A stretch of DNA of 64,000 bases from Chachezhania sediminis (GTDB taxonomy: Bacteria; Pseudomonadota; Alphaproteobacteria; Rhodobacterales; Rhodobacteraceae). The DNA lies in the NCBI RefSeq assembly GCF_009765275.1, contig NZ_VOPH01000009.1:62001-126000 (forward strand). The letters run 5' to 3'. Below, piece after piece: positions 35,155 through 42,907 of the stretch. Positions within the stretch are counted from its first letter, which is position 1. Each line of letters opens with the position of its first letter. Under the pieces are notes generated by a model. It saw only the letters and a program-made list of their open reading frames with translations. It had not been told where the DNA came from and did not search any database. The position numbers and the translations under genes are program-made.

Positions 35155-36356
35155 GCGATTTCCTCCTGACCTGCGGATTGAAGCTTGGCGCGTTCCTGCA
35201 ACGCGGATGCGGGCGGCGCGGCAGAGGCGACGCCCAGTTCCGTCAGGGCTTCGCCGACAGCCGCCACGACGCGATCCATGACGCCTGTGTCCATGCGCCC
35301 GATGCAGCCCAGGCGAAAGCTTTCTGCGACGGTCAGCTTGCCCGGATAGATGATGAAGCCCCGGGCCTTCATCCCGTCATAGAACCGTCCGAAATCGAAG
35401 GCCGGGTCGGCCGGGCTGAAGAAAGTCACGATGATCGGCGACAGCCAGCTGTCGTCCAGCAGCGTTTCGAACCCCAGTCTGCGCATGCCCGCCACGACGG
35501 CATCCCGGTTAGCGGCATAGCGCGCGCCGCGGGCGGCGACCCCGCCTTCGGCCTCGTGCATCTTCAGCGCCTCGATGAAGGCCGCGACGACATGGGTGGG
35601 CGGCGTGAAACGCCACTGCCCGGTCTTTTCCATGTAGTCCCACTGGGCATGAACATCCAAGGCCAGCGAATGGGACTGACCGGCAGAAGCGATGACCTCG
35701 GCCTTGCGCGCCATGACGAAGCCGAAGCCGGGCACGCCTTCGATGCATTTGTTCGACGACGACACCATCGCGTCATAGGGTATCACGCCCGGTTCCAGCG
35801 GCACGGCGCCAAAGGCCGACATGCTGTCGATCAGCAACTTGCGACCGGCCGCCTGCACCGCCGCCGCGATTTCCGCCACCGGGTTCAGGATGCCCGAACT
35901 GGTTTCGCAATGGATCGCCAGCACATGGGTGATCGCGGGATCATCCGCCAGGATGCGGGCGACTTCGTCCCCGCGGGGCGGCATGTAATCGCCCTTGTCC
36001 AGCAGGACATGGGCCCGCCCGATGGTTTGGCAGGTCTTGGCCGCACGCAGGCCATAGGCGCCGTTGGCCAGCACCAGCACCTTGCCGTTGCGGGGCACGA
36101 AACTGCCCAGCATCGCCTCGACCAGATAGGACCCCGACCCCTGCATCGGCACGCAGGTATAATCCTCGCCGCCGGCGCCCAGCATGGCCACCAGCCGCTG
36201 TCGCAGTTCGGCCGTCATGGCGCGGAAGTCGCCGTCCCAGCTGCCCCAGTCGCGCAGCATCGCCTGTTTCACCCCGTAGTCGGTCGTCAGCGGCCCGGGC
36301 GTCAGCAGGTAGGGCTCGCCAAGTTTCGGGGGCGGGAACGCGCCGGGTGCTGCCAT
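35151..36356 (-). CDS. phnW: 2-Aminoethylphosphonate-pyruvate transaminase
   Basis: The 401-residue PLP aminotransferase (class V fold) converts 2-aminoethylphosphonate plus pyruvate into phosphonoacetaldehyde and alanine. Landmarks: YLLTPGPLTTDYGVKQAMLRDWGSWD near the start, CVPMQGSGSYLVEA, HCETSSGILNP, the PLP-contacting LIDSMSAFGAVP (Asp177) and the PLP lysine Lys203 in SSSNKCIEGVPGF. The C-terminal tail after about residue 375 is longer than usual. It is first in the operon, divergent from a LysR gene. No dedicated phosphonate transporter is adjacent. Confidence 0.95.
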   Translation of the reverse strand: MAAPGAFPPPKLGEPYLLTPGPLTTDYGVKQAMLRDWGSWDGDFRAMTAELRQRLVAMLGAGGEDYTCVPMQGSGSYLVEAMLGSFVPRNGKVLVLANGAYGLRAAKTCQTIGRAHVLLDKGDYMPPRGDEVARILADDPAITHVLAIHCETSSGILNPVAEIAAAVQAAGRKLLIDSMSAFGAVPLEPGVIPYDAMVSSSNKCIEGVPGFGFVMARKAEVIASAGQSHSLALDVHAQWDYMEKTGQWRFTPPTHVVAAFIEALKMHEAEGGVAARGARYAANRDAVVAGMRRLGFETLLDDSWLSPIIVTFFSPADPAFDFGRFYDGMKARGFIIYPGKLTVAESFRLGCIGRMDTGVMDRVVAAVGEALTELGVASAAPPASALQERAKLQSAGQEEIA

Positions 36357-36410
36357 CTCTCTCTCCTTCGGGTGCGAGAACGGATGTTCGGGTCTGGCGG
36401 CACATTGCGC

Positions 36411-36424
36411 ATGGGAAAACCCAT
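36411..36424. promoter_or_regulatory. Palindrome between phnW and the LysR gene
   Basis: ATGGG-AAAA-CCCAT is a perfect 5-bp inverted repeat, followed by an AT-rich run to about 36470 that probably holds the divergent promoters. It lies 55 bp upstream of phnW and is a candidate site for the adjacent LysR regulator. Confidence 0.4.
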
Positions 36425-36579
36425 CTGTAAAATCTATAAAAACAATCTAATGAAAGGTTTTGCTTATGCATGCGCCGCGCCTCTTGCCCCGTTCTGCGTC
36501 AGTGACGTGACACTGGTGTTTCGGGGCGGGGATCCGGGCGGATTTTCACGGGTCACAGCCATGGCCGGGGGCCAGACCG

Positions 36580-37449
36580 ATGCGTTACGTGCAGCTGCGC
36601 GCCTTTCACTACGTCGCCATCAGCGGCGGGTTTTCCCGGGCGGCCGAGGCGCTGTTCCTGACCCAGCCCGCGATTTCCGACCAGGTGCGGAAGCTGGAGG
36701 AGGAATACGACATCCTCCTCTTCAATCGCCGCAACAAGCAGGTGACGCTGACACAACAGGGCGAGGAGCTCTTGAAGATCACCCACCGCCTGTTCGACGT
36801 GGAAAGCCAGGCGCTGGAGCTGCTGACGGAGTCCCGGGCGCTGCGGTCGGGGCAGCTCAGGATCGTGGCGGATGCGGCGCACCACGTGATCCCGGCGCTG
36901 GAGAGGTTCAAGGCGCGTTATCCCGGTGTGCAGATCGTCCTGCGGGCGGGCAATTCGCAAAGCGTGCTGAACAGCCTGCACGCCTATGACGCGGATCTGG
37001 GTGTGCTGGGGGAAATTCCCGGCGGGCGGGATTTCGTGACGCTGACGCTGAACGCCACGCCGATCATCGGATTCGCACGGGCCGGCCATCCGACCGCCGC
37101 GCGGGGGAAGATGACGCTGGCCGAATTTGCCCGTTACCCGCTGGTCCTGCGCGAACAGGGGTCGAAGACGCGCCAGCGGCTGGAGGAGCGCGCGGCCGAG
37201 GAGGGCGTGACCCTGGTCCCCGCCATCGAGGCCGAGGGCCGCGAGGCGGTGCGCGAGATCGTGGGATCGGGCGCCGGCGTGGGGTTCGTCTCCAGCGCGG
37301 AATTCGGGGCGGATCCGCGGTTCGTACCCATCGAGATCGACACGCCGCCGATGCTGATGGAGGAAGCGCTGGTCTGCCTGCGGGAACGGTCGAATGCCAA
37401 GCTGGTTACGGCGTTCTTCGAGGTCGCGGAACAGGGGATCGGGGGCTAG
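36580..37449 (+). CDS. LysR-family regulator, probable activator of phnWX
   Basis: The 289-residue protein has an N-terminal helix-turn-helix (residues 1-60, AFHYVAISGGFSRAAEALFLTQPAISDQVRKLEEEYDILLFNR) and a periplasmic-binding-like effector domain starting LRIVADAAHHVIPALERFKARYPGVQIVL. It is divergent from phnW-phnX, the usual layout for a LysR activator and its target; 2-aminoethylphosphonate or phosphonoacetaldehyde would be a natural effector. That link is inferred from position. Confidence 0.9.
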   Translation: MRYVQLRAFHYVAISGGFSRAAEALFLTQPAISDQVRKLEEEYDILLFNRRNKQVTLTQQGEELLKITHRLFDVESQALELLTESRALRSGQLRIVADAAHHVIPALERFKARYPGVQIVLRAGNSQSVLNSLHAYDADLGVLGEIPGGRDFVTLTLNATPIIGFARAGHPTAARGKMTLAEFARYPLVLREQGSKTRQRLEERAAEEGVTLVPAIEAEGREAVREIVGSGAGVGFVSSAEFGADPRFVPIEIDTPPMLMEEALVCLRERSNAKLVTAFFEVAEQGIGG

Positions 37450-37480
37450 TCTTCTGCCCTTGCCACATGGAGCACCGACA

Positions 37481-37609
37481 GGTTCGCGCCCGACCCGAGG
37501 GTGGGCGCAGAAACGTCGGGACCGCCGTTCGGTAGGCGATCAACCTTGAAGATCCGTCCAACGTCCGGGCCATTCGCGCCCGCCTTGGGGGGCGGGTCGG
37601 GCGCGAACC
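37481..37609. repeat. 17-bp perfect inverted repeat, arms 95 bp apart
   Basis: The arm at 37481-37497 (GGTTCGCGCCCGACCCG) is the exact reverse complement of 37593-37609. Just outside lies another hairpin, GGAGCGC-GTA-GCGCTCC (37610-37626). The block fills the gap between the convergent LysR and MetE-like genes and has no coding signature, so it may be a small mobile repeat element. Confidence 0.7.
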
Positions 37610-37640
37610 GGAGCGCGTAGCGCTCCGAAAGGGTCTTGCC

Positions 37641-37678
37641 GTAGGGTGCGTGGTCCCCACGCACCGCAACGCGTCCTA
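37641..37678 (-). terminator. Hairpin abutting the MetE-like stop codon
   Basis: GGTGCGTGG (37645-37653) pairs perfectly with CCACGCACC (37657-37665), loop TCC; outer GTAGG/CCTAC can also pair across 37641-37678. It starts about 10 bp after the stop codon of the MetE-like gene. No T-run follows, so it may be a repeat element doing a terminator's job. Confidence 0.5.
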
Positions 37679-38698
37679 CGACACCTCTGCCCGCACGATC
37701 GCGGCTCCTCGCGCCATCGACTGCATCTTGCCGAAGGCCACGTCGCGGGGCAGGTATTTCAACCCGCAATCCGGCGCCACGACCACCTTGTCGGCATTCA
37801 CATGCGGCAGGGCCCGCCGGATCCGGGCCGCCACCACCTCCGGCGTTTCCGCCGTCTGGTCCGACAGGTCCAGAACGCCCAGGATGATCGTCTTGCCCCG
37901 CACCTCCTCCAGGACCGAGGTATCCAGGTTGGCCTGCGCCGTCTCGATTGAGATCTGGTCGCAGAGGCAATCCTTCATCTGCGGCAGGAAGGAATAGCCG
38001 TCGGGCCGGGTCTTGGTCATCGCCGCATAGCCAAAGCAGATATGGACGGCCGTCGTTCCGGCAGCCCCTTCGAGGGCTGCGTTCAGGGCGGCCAGCCCGT
38101 AGTCCTCTGCCGGTTCGGGGCGGGCCTGCATCCAGGGTTCGTCCAGCTGCACCACGTCGGCACCGGCAGCGAAGAGATCGGCGATTTCTTCCCGCACAGC
38201 CTCGGCATAGGCCATCGCGGCCATCGCGGGGTCGCCGTAATATTCGTCGACGGCCTGTTGGCTCATGGTGAAAGGTCCGGGAAGCGTGATCTTGATCTGC
38301 CGGTCGGTAAGGGCGCGCAGGAACTTCAGGTCCTCCACCTCCACCGGCCGTTCCCTTGTGATCGGCCCCACGATCCGCGGCACCGGCACCGGCTGGCCGG
38401 ACCGGGTGATGACGGTGCCGTAATTGTCCAAGTCCAGCCCGCCAAGCGCGGTGGCCAGCCGGTTGGAGTAGCTTTCACGCCGGATTTCCCCGTCCGTGAT
38501 GATATCGAGCCCCGCCAGTTCCTGGTCGCGGATGGCCACGATGGTGGCGTCGTCCTGCGCCTCCTTCAGCAGGGGTTCTGGAATGCGCCACAGCTCCTTC
38601 GCGCGGGTGCGGGGCGGGAACTGGCCTTTCAGCTTCTCGCGGTCGATCAGCCAGTCGGGCTGGCAGTAACTGCCGACAAGAGAGGTGGGAAACAGCAT
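37676..38698 (-). CDS. MetE-like (cobalamin-independent methionine synthase C-terminal) protein
   Basis: The 340-residue protein corresponds to the catalytic C-terminal barrel of MetE only; full MetE is about 750 residues. The zinc ligands are kept: His219-x-Cys221 in VHICFGYA, Glu252 in QISIETA and Cys311 in PDCGLKYLP; VQLDEPW near residue 185 is also typical. Such short proteins often act as methyltransferases or C-S/C-O lyases in catabolic clusters rather than in methionine synthesis. The ATG at 38698 follows AAAGG by 9 bases. It is the last gene of the leftward operon behind the amidohydrolase; a demethylation role fits the context but is inference. Confidence 0.85.
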   Translation of the reverse strand: MLFPTSLVGSYCQPDWLIDREKLKGQFPPRTRAKELWRIPEPLLKEAQDDATIVAIRDQELAGLDIITDGEIRRESYSNRLATALGGLDLDNYGTVITRSGQPVPVPRIVGPITRERPVEVEDLKFLRALTDRQIKITLPGPFTMSQQAVDEYYGDPAMAAMAYAEAVREEIADLFAAGADVVQLDEPWMQARPEPAEDYGLAALNAALEGAAGTTAVHICFGYAAMTKTRPDGYSFLPQMKDCLCDQISIETAQANLDTSVLEEVRGKTIILGVLDLSDQTAETPEVVAARIRRALPHVNADKVVVAPDCGLKYLPRDVAFGKMQSMARGAAIVRAEVS

Positions 38699-38756
38699 GG
38701 GTGAAACCTTTCTGTCTGGGGCAGGAGGCAGGTCCGCAAGGGGACCCGCCGGACGT

Positions 38757-40235
38757 TCAGGCAAAGAGATCCTGTTCGATCCCCGCCTTTTCGAAGATGT
38801 AGTCGCGGCTGGCGGCCAGTTCCGTGCCCAGCTTGGCCATGTCGTGACCCAGAAGCTTGCCCTGCCACTTGCGGATCTGGCCCGCGACCATGACGGTATC
38901 GACGTTCGAGCGGTCCATCAGGGTGACCACCGCACCGGGGACGTTGTTGACCGGTGCCACGTTGATTGCCTCGGCATCCAGAAGGATGATGTCCGCCTCT
39001 TTCCCCGGCGTGAGCGAGCCTGTCTTGTGGTCCAGCCGCAGACCCTTTGCGCCCTCAATGGTGGCATGGCGGATCGCGTCCATGCAGCGCATCAGCTTCG
39101 GGTACTCGGCCGCACCGCCAAGGGCTGCGTCATTCACGTTCATCCGCTGCAACGTGATCAGCCCGCGCATCTGGGTGAAGAAATCCGCGGACATGGTGCA
39201 TTCCACATCCGACGACAGCGACAGGCCCATCCCCAGATCCAGCGCCCGCTGGATCGGCGGCTGGCCGTGGCGCATGTGCATCTCGATCGGAACTGACAGC
39301 GACACATGCGATCCTGCATCGGCCGCCGTTTTCCATGCGAAATCCGATATGCCCGTCATGTGGATGAAGATGTTGTCCGGCCCGAAAGCGCCGGATTTCG
39401 CCAGCTCGTCGAAGGTGGGCGCCATGCCGAAGGTGCCCACGACATGCAGCGCGATCTGCAGGTCCAGTTCGCGTCCCACCTTCCAGGCGTTTTCATAGCC
39501 GGGAATGTAGATCTCGCCCCCCATGACCATGGTCAGCAGCTGGTCGTCGGACGAGAAGTGGTCCGAGCGCAGGCGCACGGCGTCGCCCGGATACTGGTTG
39601 CCTTCCCACCAGCCTTCGAAATAGCCGAAGACCGCGCGGCGGCCGGCGTCCTGCAGGCCCTTTACCACCGCGTCGGAATGTTCGGGCGAATGGTGGATCT
39701 GGCTGACATCCATCACCGTCGTCACCCCGGCATCCAGCTGCGCCAGTCCGCCGTAAAGTTCGTTGATATAGACGTCTTCGGGCCGGTAATGCTGCGAATA
39801 GTTCTGCAGCATCGTCTCGTAATAGTTGATCGTGTTCTCGGGCTGGCCGTCGGGGACAAGGATGGCGTCGGGCAGGCTGGACCGCAGGCCGGTTTCGAAC
39901 TGGTGGTGGTGGGTGTCGACGAAGCCCGGCATCACGATCTTGCCCGCCGCATCGATCACCGCGGCGTCACCCGGATCGATCTGGGCCGCGATCTGGACGA
40001 TCTTGGGGCCTTCGACCAGCACGTCGCCCCTGGCGAAGTTGCCCACGGCGTCGTCCATCGACAGGACCATTCCGCCCTTGATCAGCACGCGCCGCCCCGG
40101 CTGGCCGGCCGACAGCGGCAAGGTTTCGGGGCTGGTGGCGGGTCGGCCCGACGGTGTATCGGCGGGGCTGCGCAGGACGGTTTTCGGCGCACGGCACAAG
40201 GCAGCCGGCATCGCCGGTCCACAAAGATGACACAT
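38757..40235 (-). CDS. Amidohydrolase-family protein (SAH/MTA deaminase, chlorohydrolase-like)
   Basis: This 492-residue metal hydrolase has the HxH motif His109/His111 in VDTHHHQFETG, His264 in ALHVVGTFG, His292 in IHMTG and the catalytic Asp343 in LSSDVECTMS, the mononuclear-metal set of the TrzN/AtzA/SAH-deaminase group. An unusual N-terminal extension of about 45 residues includes MCHLCG. GGGAGGAG precedes the ATG. It probably deaminates or dechlorinates a ring or purine-like compound in the cytosol. It lies 45 bp after the IclR gene, in the same direction. Confidence 0.88.
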   Translation of the reverse strand: MCHLCGPAMPAALCRAPKTVLRSPADTPSGRPATSPETLPLSAGQPGRRVLIKGGMVLSMDDAVGNFARGDVLVEGPKIVQIAAQIDPGDAAVIDAAGKIVMPGFVDTHHHQFETGLRSSLPDAILVPDGQPENTINYYETMLQNYSQHYRPEDVYINELYGGLAQLDAGVTTVMDVSQIHHSPEHSDAVVKGLQDAGRRAVFGYFEGWWEGNQYPGDAVRLRSDHFSSDDQLLTMVMGGEIYIPGYENAWKVGRELDLQIALHVVGTFGMAPTFDELAKSGAFGPDNIFIHMTGISDFAWKTAADAGSHVSLSVPIEMHMRHGQPPIQRALDLGMGLSLSSDVECTMSADFFTQMRGLITLQRMNVNDAALGGAAEYPKLMRCMDAIRHATIEGAKGLRLDHKTGSLTPGKEADIILLDAEAINVAPVNNVPGAVVTLMDRSNVDTVMVAGQIRKWQGKLLGHDMAKLGTELAASRDYIFEKAGIEQDLFA

Positions 40236-40279
40236 CGTGATCTCCTCCCAGAGATTTACTAACGTTCTTCTTGCAGTCG

Positions 40280-41080
40280 TCAGTCGCCCAGTACGGTTTG
40301 CAGGACGGGATAGCGCGCGATCTGGTGCGCGATATGCGAGGCGGTTTCCCGCAAGGTGGGCAGGCGTTCGGACACCAGTTGCTGCACCGTCACCATGCCC
40401 GTGTAGCCAGAGGTGTTGACGGCCGCGATCGTCGTCCCCGAAGGATCACGCACCGGAACGGCCAGCGCGGTGATGCCGTAATCCAGTTGATCGACCGTGG
40501 TGGCATAGCCGTCCTTGCGGACGCGGATCAGGTCTTCGCGCAGGCGGCAGGGATCGGTGCAGGTCTGCGACGTCAGGGGTTCCATCGTCACAGCGGCCAG
40601 ATAAGCGTCCAGCTTGTCGTCCGGCATCGCCGCCAGCAGGACGCGCCCCATCGACGTGGCATAGGCCGGATAGCGCGCGCCGATCACGGCGGTGGCGCGC
40701 CGCGCGCGCTGGACGGAATGGTGGGCGACATAGATCACGTCGCCGCCATCCAGCGTGCCGACCGAGGAAGCATCGCCGAAATGGCCCACCAGCTGGCGCA
40801 GGTCGGGCTGCAGCAACTCGTCGATCCGGGCCGACGAATAGAACGCCGTGCCAAGCGTCATGATCTTGGGGCGTAGATGGAACCGCTTGTCCTTCTGACC
40901 CACGTAACCCAGCGTCGACAGGGTGATCAGCGACCGCCGCGCGGCGGCCGGCGACAGGCCCACGCGACGGGCCAGTTCCGACAGGGTCATCTCGGAATGA
41001 TCCGCGTCGAAGGCTTCAAGGATCGCCAGACCCTTTGCCAGTCCTTCGACGAATTCCGGGGGCCTGTCGGTGCCGGTCAT
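40280..41080 (-). CDS. IclR-family transcriptional regulator
   Basis: The 266-residue protein has an N-terminal winged helix (FVEGLAKGLAILEAFDADHSEMTLSELARRVGLSPAAARRSLITLSTLGYV) and a C-terminal IclR effector domain with ATSMGRVLLAAMPDDKLDAYL and a late ISVPVRD-like ALAVPVRDPSGTTIAAVNTSGYTG. It resembles the PcaR/PobR group controlling aromatic breakdown. It is 3 bp after the dioxygenase gene and probably controls both divergent operons through the palindrome at 42045-42061. Confidence 0.93.
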   Translation of the reverse strand: MTGTDRPPEFVEGLAKGLAILEAFDADHSEMTLSELARRVGLSPAAARRSLITLSTLGYVGQKDKRFHLRPKIMTLGTAFYSSARIDELLQPDLRQLVGHFGDASSVGTLDGGDVIYVAHHSVQRARRATAVIGARYPAYATSMGRVLLAAMPDDKLDAYLAAVTMEPLTSQTCTDPCRLREDLIRVRKDGYATTVDQLDYGITALAVPVRDPSGTTIAAVNTSGYTGMVTVQQLVSERLPTLRETASHIAHQIARYPVLQTVLGD

Positions 41081-41083
41081 GTC

Positions 41084-41947
41084 TCAGCCTTCGGGGGCCA
41101 GCACGAAGTTGAACTCGCACACGGCGTCGGGTTTCTTTTCCAGCGCGTAGCCAAGCGCGTCCAGGTTCTTGGCCGGCTGCAGTTTCGTGATCAGCGACCG
41201 GCGTACGCCGAAGACGGCATCGTTGTCGATGTATTCGGTGTTCTCGAAGAACAGTTCGGTCGTGATCGATGCCATGCGCGGCGCCCGAACCATGAAATGC
41301 AGATGCGCCGCCCGCCACGCATGCCGGTTGCCGGCGCGCAGCAGGTCGCCTACGGGGCCGTCGTAGGGAACCGTATAGGGCTTGGGCAGCACGGTGGTGT
41401 AGTAGTAGCGGCCGTGGTCGTCGGCTTCGAAGATGCCGCGCAGGTCGTACTTGTCCTGACCCTGCTCCTGTTCCTGGATCGGATAGGTGCCGGCGCTGTC
41501 GGCCTGCCAGGTGTCGATGATCGCGCCGGGCAGCGGGTTGTGCAGCGAATCCGTGACCTTGCCGTGGACCAGCACCGTCACGCCTTCGCGGTCGTCGGCC
41601 AGGTTGCAGCCCAGGGCCTTGCGCGGGGCATTGTCCAGGTAGAAGGGCCCAAGGTTCGACCCCTCGGTCGCGCCGCCCTTGGTGTTGATCATGTCGACCA
41701 GCGCGGAAAAGCCCAGCACGTCCGACAGCAGGATGAATTCGTGCCGCTCGGGCGTCGAGATCTGACCGCAATCATAGAGGAAGTTCAGCACTCCCATCCA
41801 TTCCTCGTGCGTCAGGTTATGTTCGCGCGTGAAGTCGTGCAGGTGATCGATCAGCCCCTGAAGCAGCTGCTCGAAGCGGCTTCCGGGTTCGGTCTTGAAG
41901 GAATCTTTCACCGCCTGCGTGACCGTGAACTGGTTGATATCGCGCAT
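41084..41947 (-). CDS. Intradiol ring-cleavage dioxygenase, hydroxyquinol 1,2-dioxygenase-like
   Basis: The 287-residue enzyme has the N-terminal helical dimer domain of catechol/hydroxyquinol 1,2-dioxygenases (residues 1-100) and the Fe(III)-binding set at the expected spacing: Tyr155, Tyr191, His215 and His217 (GTYPI, PKPYTVPYDGPVGDLL, RAAHLHF). The DGPVG and ATEGSNLGPFY segments favour the hydroxyquinol type. It would open hydroxyquinol or a substituted catechol between the hydroxyls. It is first in the leftward operon, divergent from the citryl-CoA-lyase-like operon. No maleylacetate reductase is present in the window. Confidence 0.9.
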   Translation of the reverse strand: MRDINQFTVTQAVKDSFKTEPGSRFEQLLQGLIDHLHDFTREHNLTHEEWMGVLNFLYDCGQISTPERHEFILLSDVLGFSALVDMINTKGGATEGSNLGPFYLDNAPRKALGCNLADDREGVTVLVHGKVTDSLHNPLPGAIIDTWQADSAGTYPIQEQEQGQDKYDLRGIFEADDHGRYYYTTVLPKPYTVPYDGPVGDLLRAGNRHAWRAAHLHFMVRAPRMASITTELFFENTEYIDNDAVFGVRRSLITKLQPAKNLDALGYALEKKPDAVCEFNFVLAPEG

Positions 41948-42044
41948 CTCTCTCCTCCGCTGCGATCTGCGCCGGGCCTTGGGGTCGGCTTTTCTTCTTG
42001 ACGCTCAGCCTAGAGGCGGCCGATAATTTCGGCAACAGAAAAAG

Positions 42045-42061
42045 TTTTCGGATACCGAAAA
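42045..42061. promoter_or_regulatory. Candidate IclR operator between divergent operons
   Basis: TTTTCGG-ATA-CCGAAAA is a perfect 7-bp inverted repeat in the AT-rich centre of the 142-bp gap between the dioxygenase and the citryl-CoA-lyase-like gene. TTTCG/CGAAA palindromes are common for IclR-type regulators, and the adjacent IclR gene is the obvious candidate to bind it. Confidence 0.6.
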
Positions 42062-42089
42062 ACTGACGAGAGACCACCAGGAGACCACG

Positions 42090-42902
42090 ATGCGCATCGG
42101 CAAGCAGAACCAGGCATTCACCGCGATCGCGACATCGGACGCGGACACGATCACCGTGCGCGGCCATGACCTGTGCGACGAGCTGATCGGCCAGATCAAC
42201 TTTACCGACTACCTCTGGCTTCTGGTGCTGGGCGAGAAGCCGACCGCGGCGCAGGCCCGGATGATGGATGCCTGCCTGGTCGCGATTGCCGAACACGGGC
42301 TGGTGCCGTCGGTGCAAGCCGCGCGCATGACATTGGCGGCGGGCCCTGAATCCTGGCAGGGCGCGATGGCCGCAGGGCTTCTGGGCATGGGCAGCGTGGT
42401 GGCAGGCAGTTCCGAGGCGGCGGGGCGCTATCTTCACGACCTGGTGGCAAAGGCCGAGGCCGACGGCGCTTCGCTGGAAGATGTCGTCGTCGCCAGCCTG
42501 GAGGAGCACCGCGACAGGCGCATGAAAGTGGCCGGCATGGGCCATCCCCAGCACAGCGGCGGCGATCCGCGGGCCAACAGGCTGTTGGCCATCGCCGACG
42601 ATCTGGGCGTGACCGGTACTTATGTCGGCGCGCTGCGGCTGGTGGACAAGCACGCGACCAGGATCGTCGGGCGGTCGCTGCCGATCAATGTGTCGGGCGC
42701 GATTCCGGCCACAATCCTGGATGCCGGCTGGCCGGTCGATGCGATGAAGGCCGTGCCGCTGATCGCCCGCGCGGCGGGACTGTCCGCGCATCTGTTCGAG
42801 GAAGCACAGCGGTCCATCGGCTTCATCCTGTCCCACAAGGCGGATCTGGCCATCGAGTACGACGGCAGGATGCCCGCCAGTCGCGACAAGGTGGCGGAGT
42901 AA
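42090..42902 (+). CDS. Citryl-CoA-lyase-like / citrate-synthase-fold protein
   Basis: The 270-residue protein is a short member of the citrate synthase fold. It keeps the AGMGHPQHSGGDPRANRL segment (His152, His155, Asp159, Arg161), equivalent to GFGHRVYK-DPR, but the upstream catalytic GPLHGGA histidine is replaced (GPESWQGAMAAG), as in lyase-type relatives. It probably cleaves or forms a citryl-CoA-like thioester. Followed at once by a CaiB CoA-transferase (5 bp), so the likely sequence is transfer of CoA to a tricarboxylate-like acid, then C-C cleavage to acetyl-CoA and an oxo acid. First in the rightward operon. Confidence 0.82.
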   Translation: MRIGKQNQAFTAIATSDADTITVRGHDLCDELIGQINFTDYLWLLVLGEKPTAAQARMMDACLVAIAEHGLVPSVQAARMTLAAGPESWQGAMAAGLLGMGSVVAGSSEAAGRYLHDLVAKAEADGASLEDVVVASLEEHRDRRMKVAGMGHPQHSGGDPRANRLLAIADDLGVTGTYVGALRLVDKHATRIVGRSLPINVSGAIPATILDAGWPVDAMKAVPLIARAAGLSAHLFEEAQRSIGFILSHKADLAIEYDGRMPASRDKVAE

Positions 42903-42907
42903 ACGAG

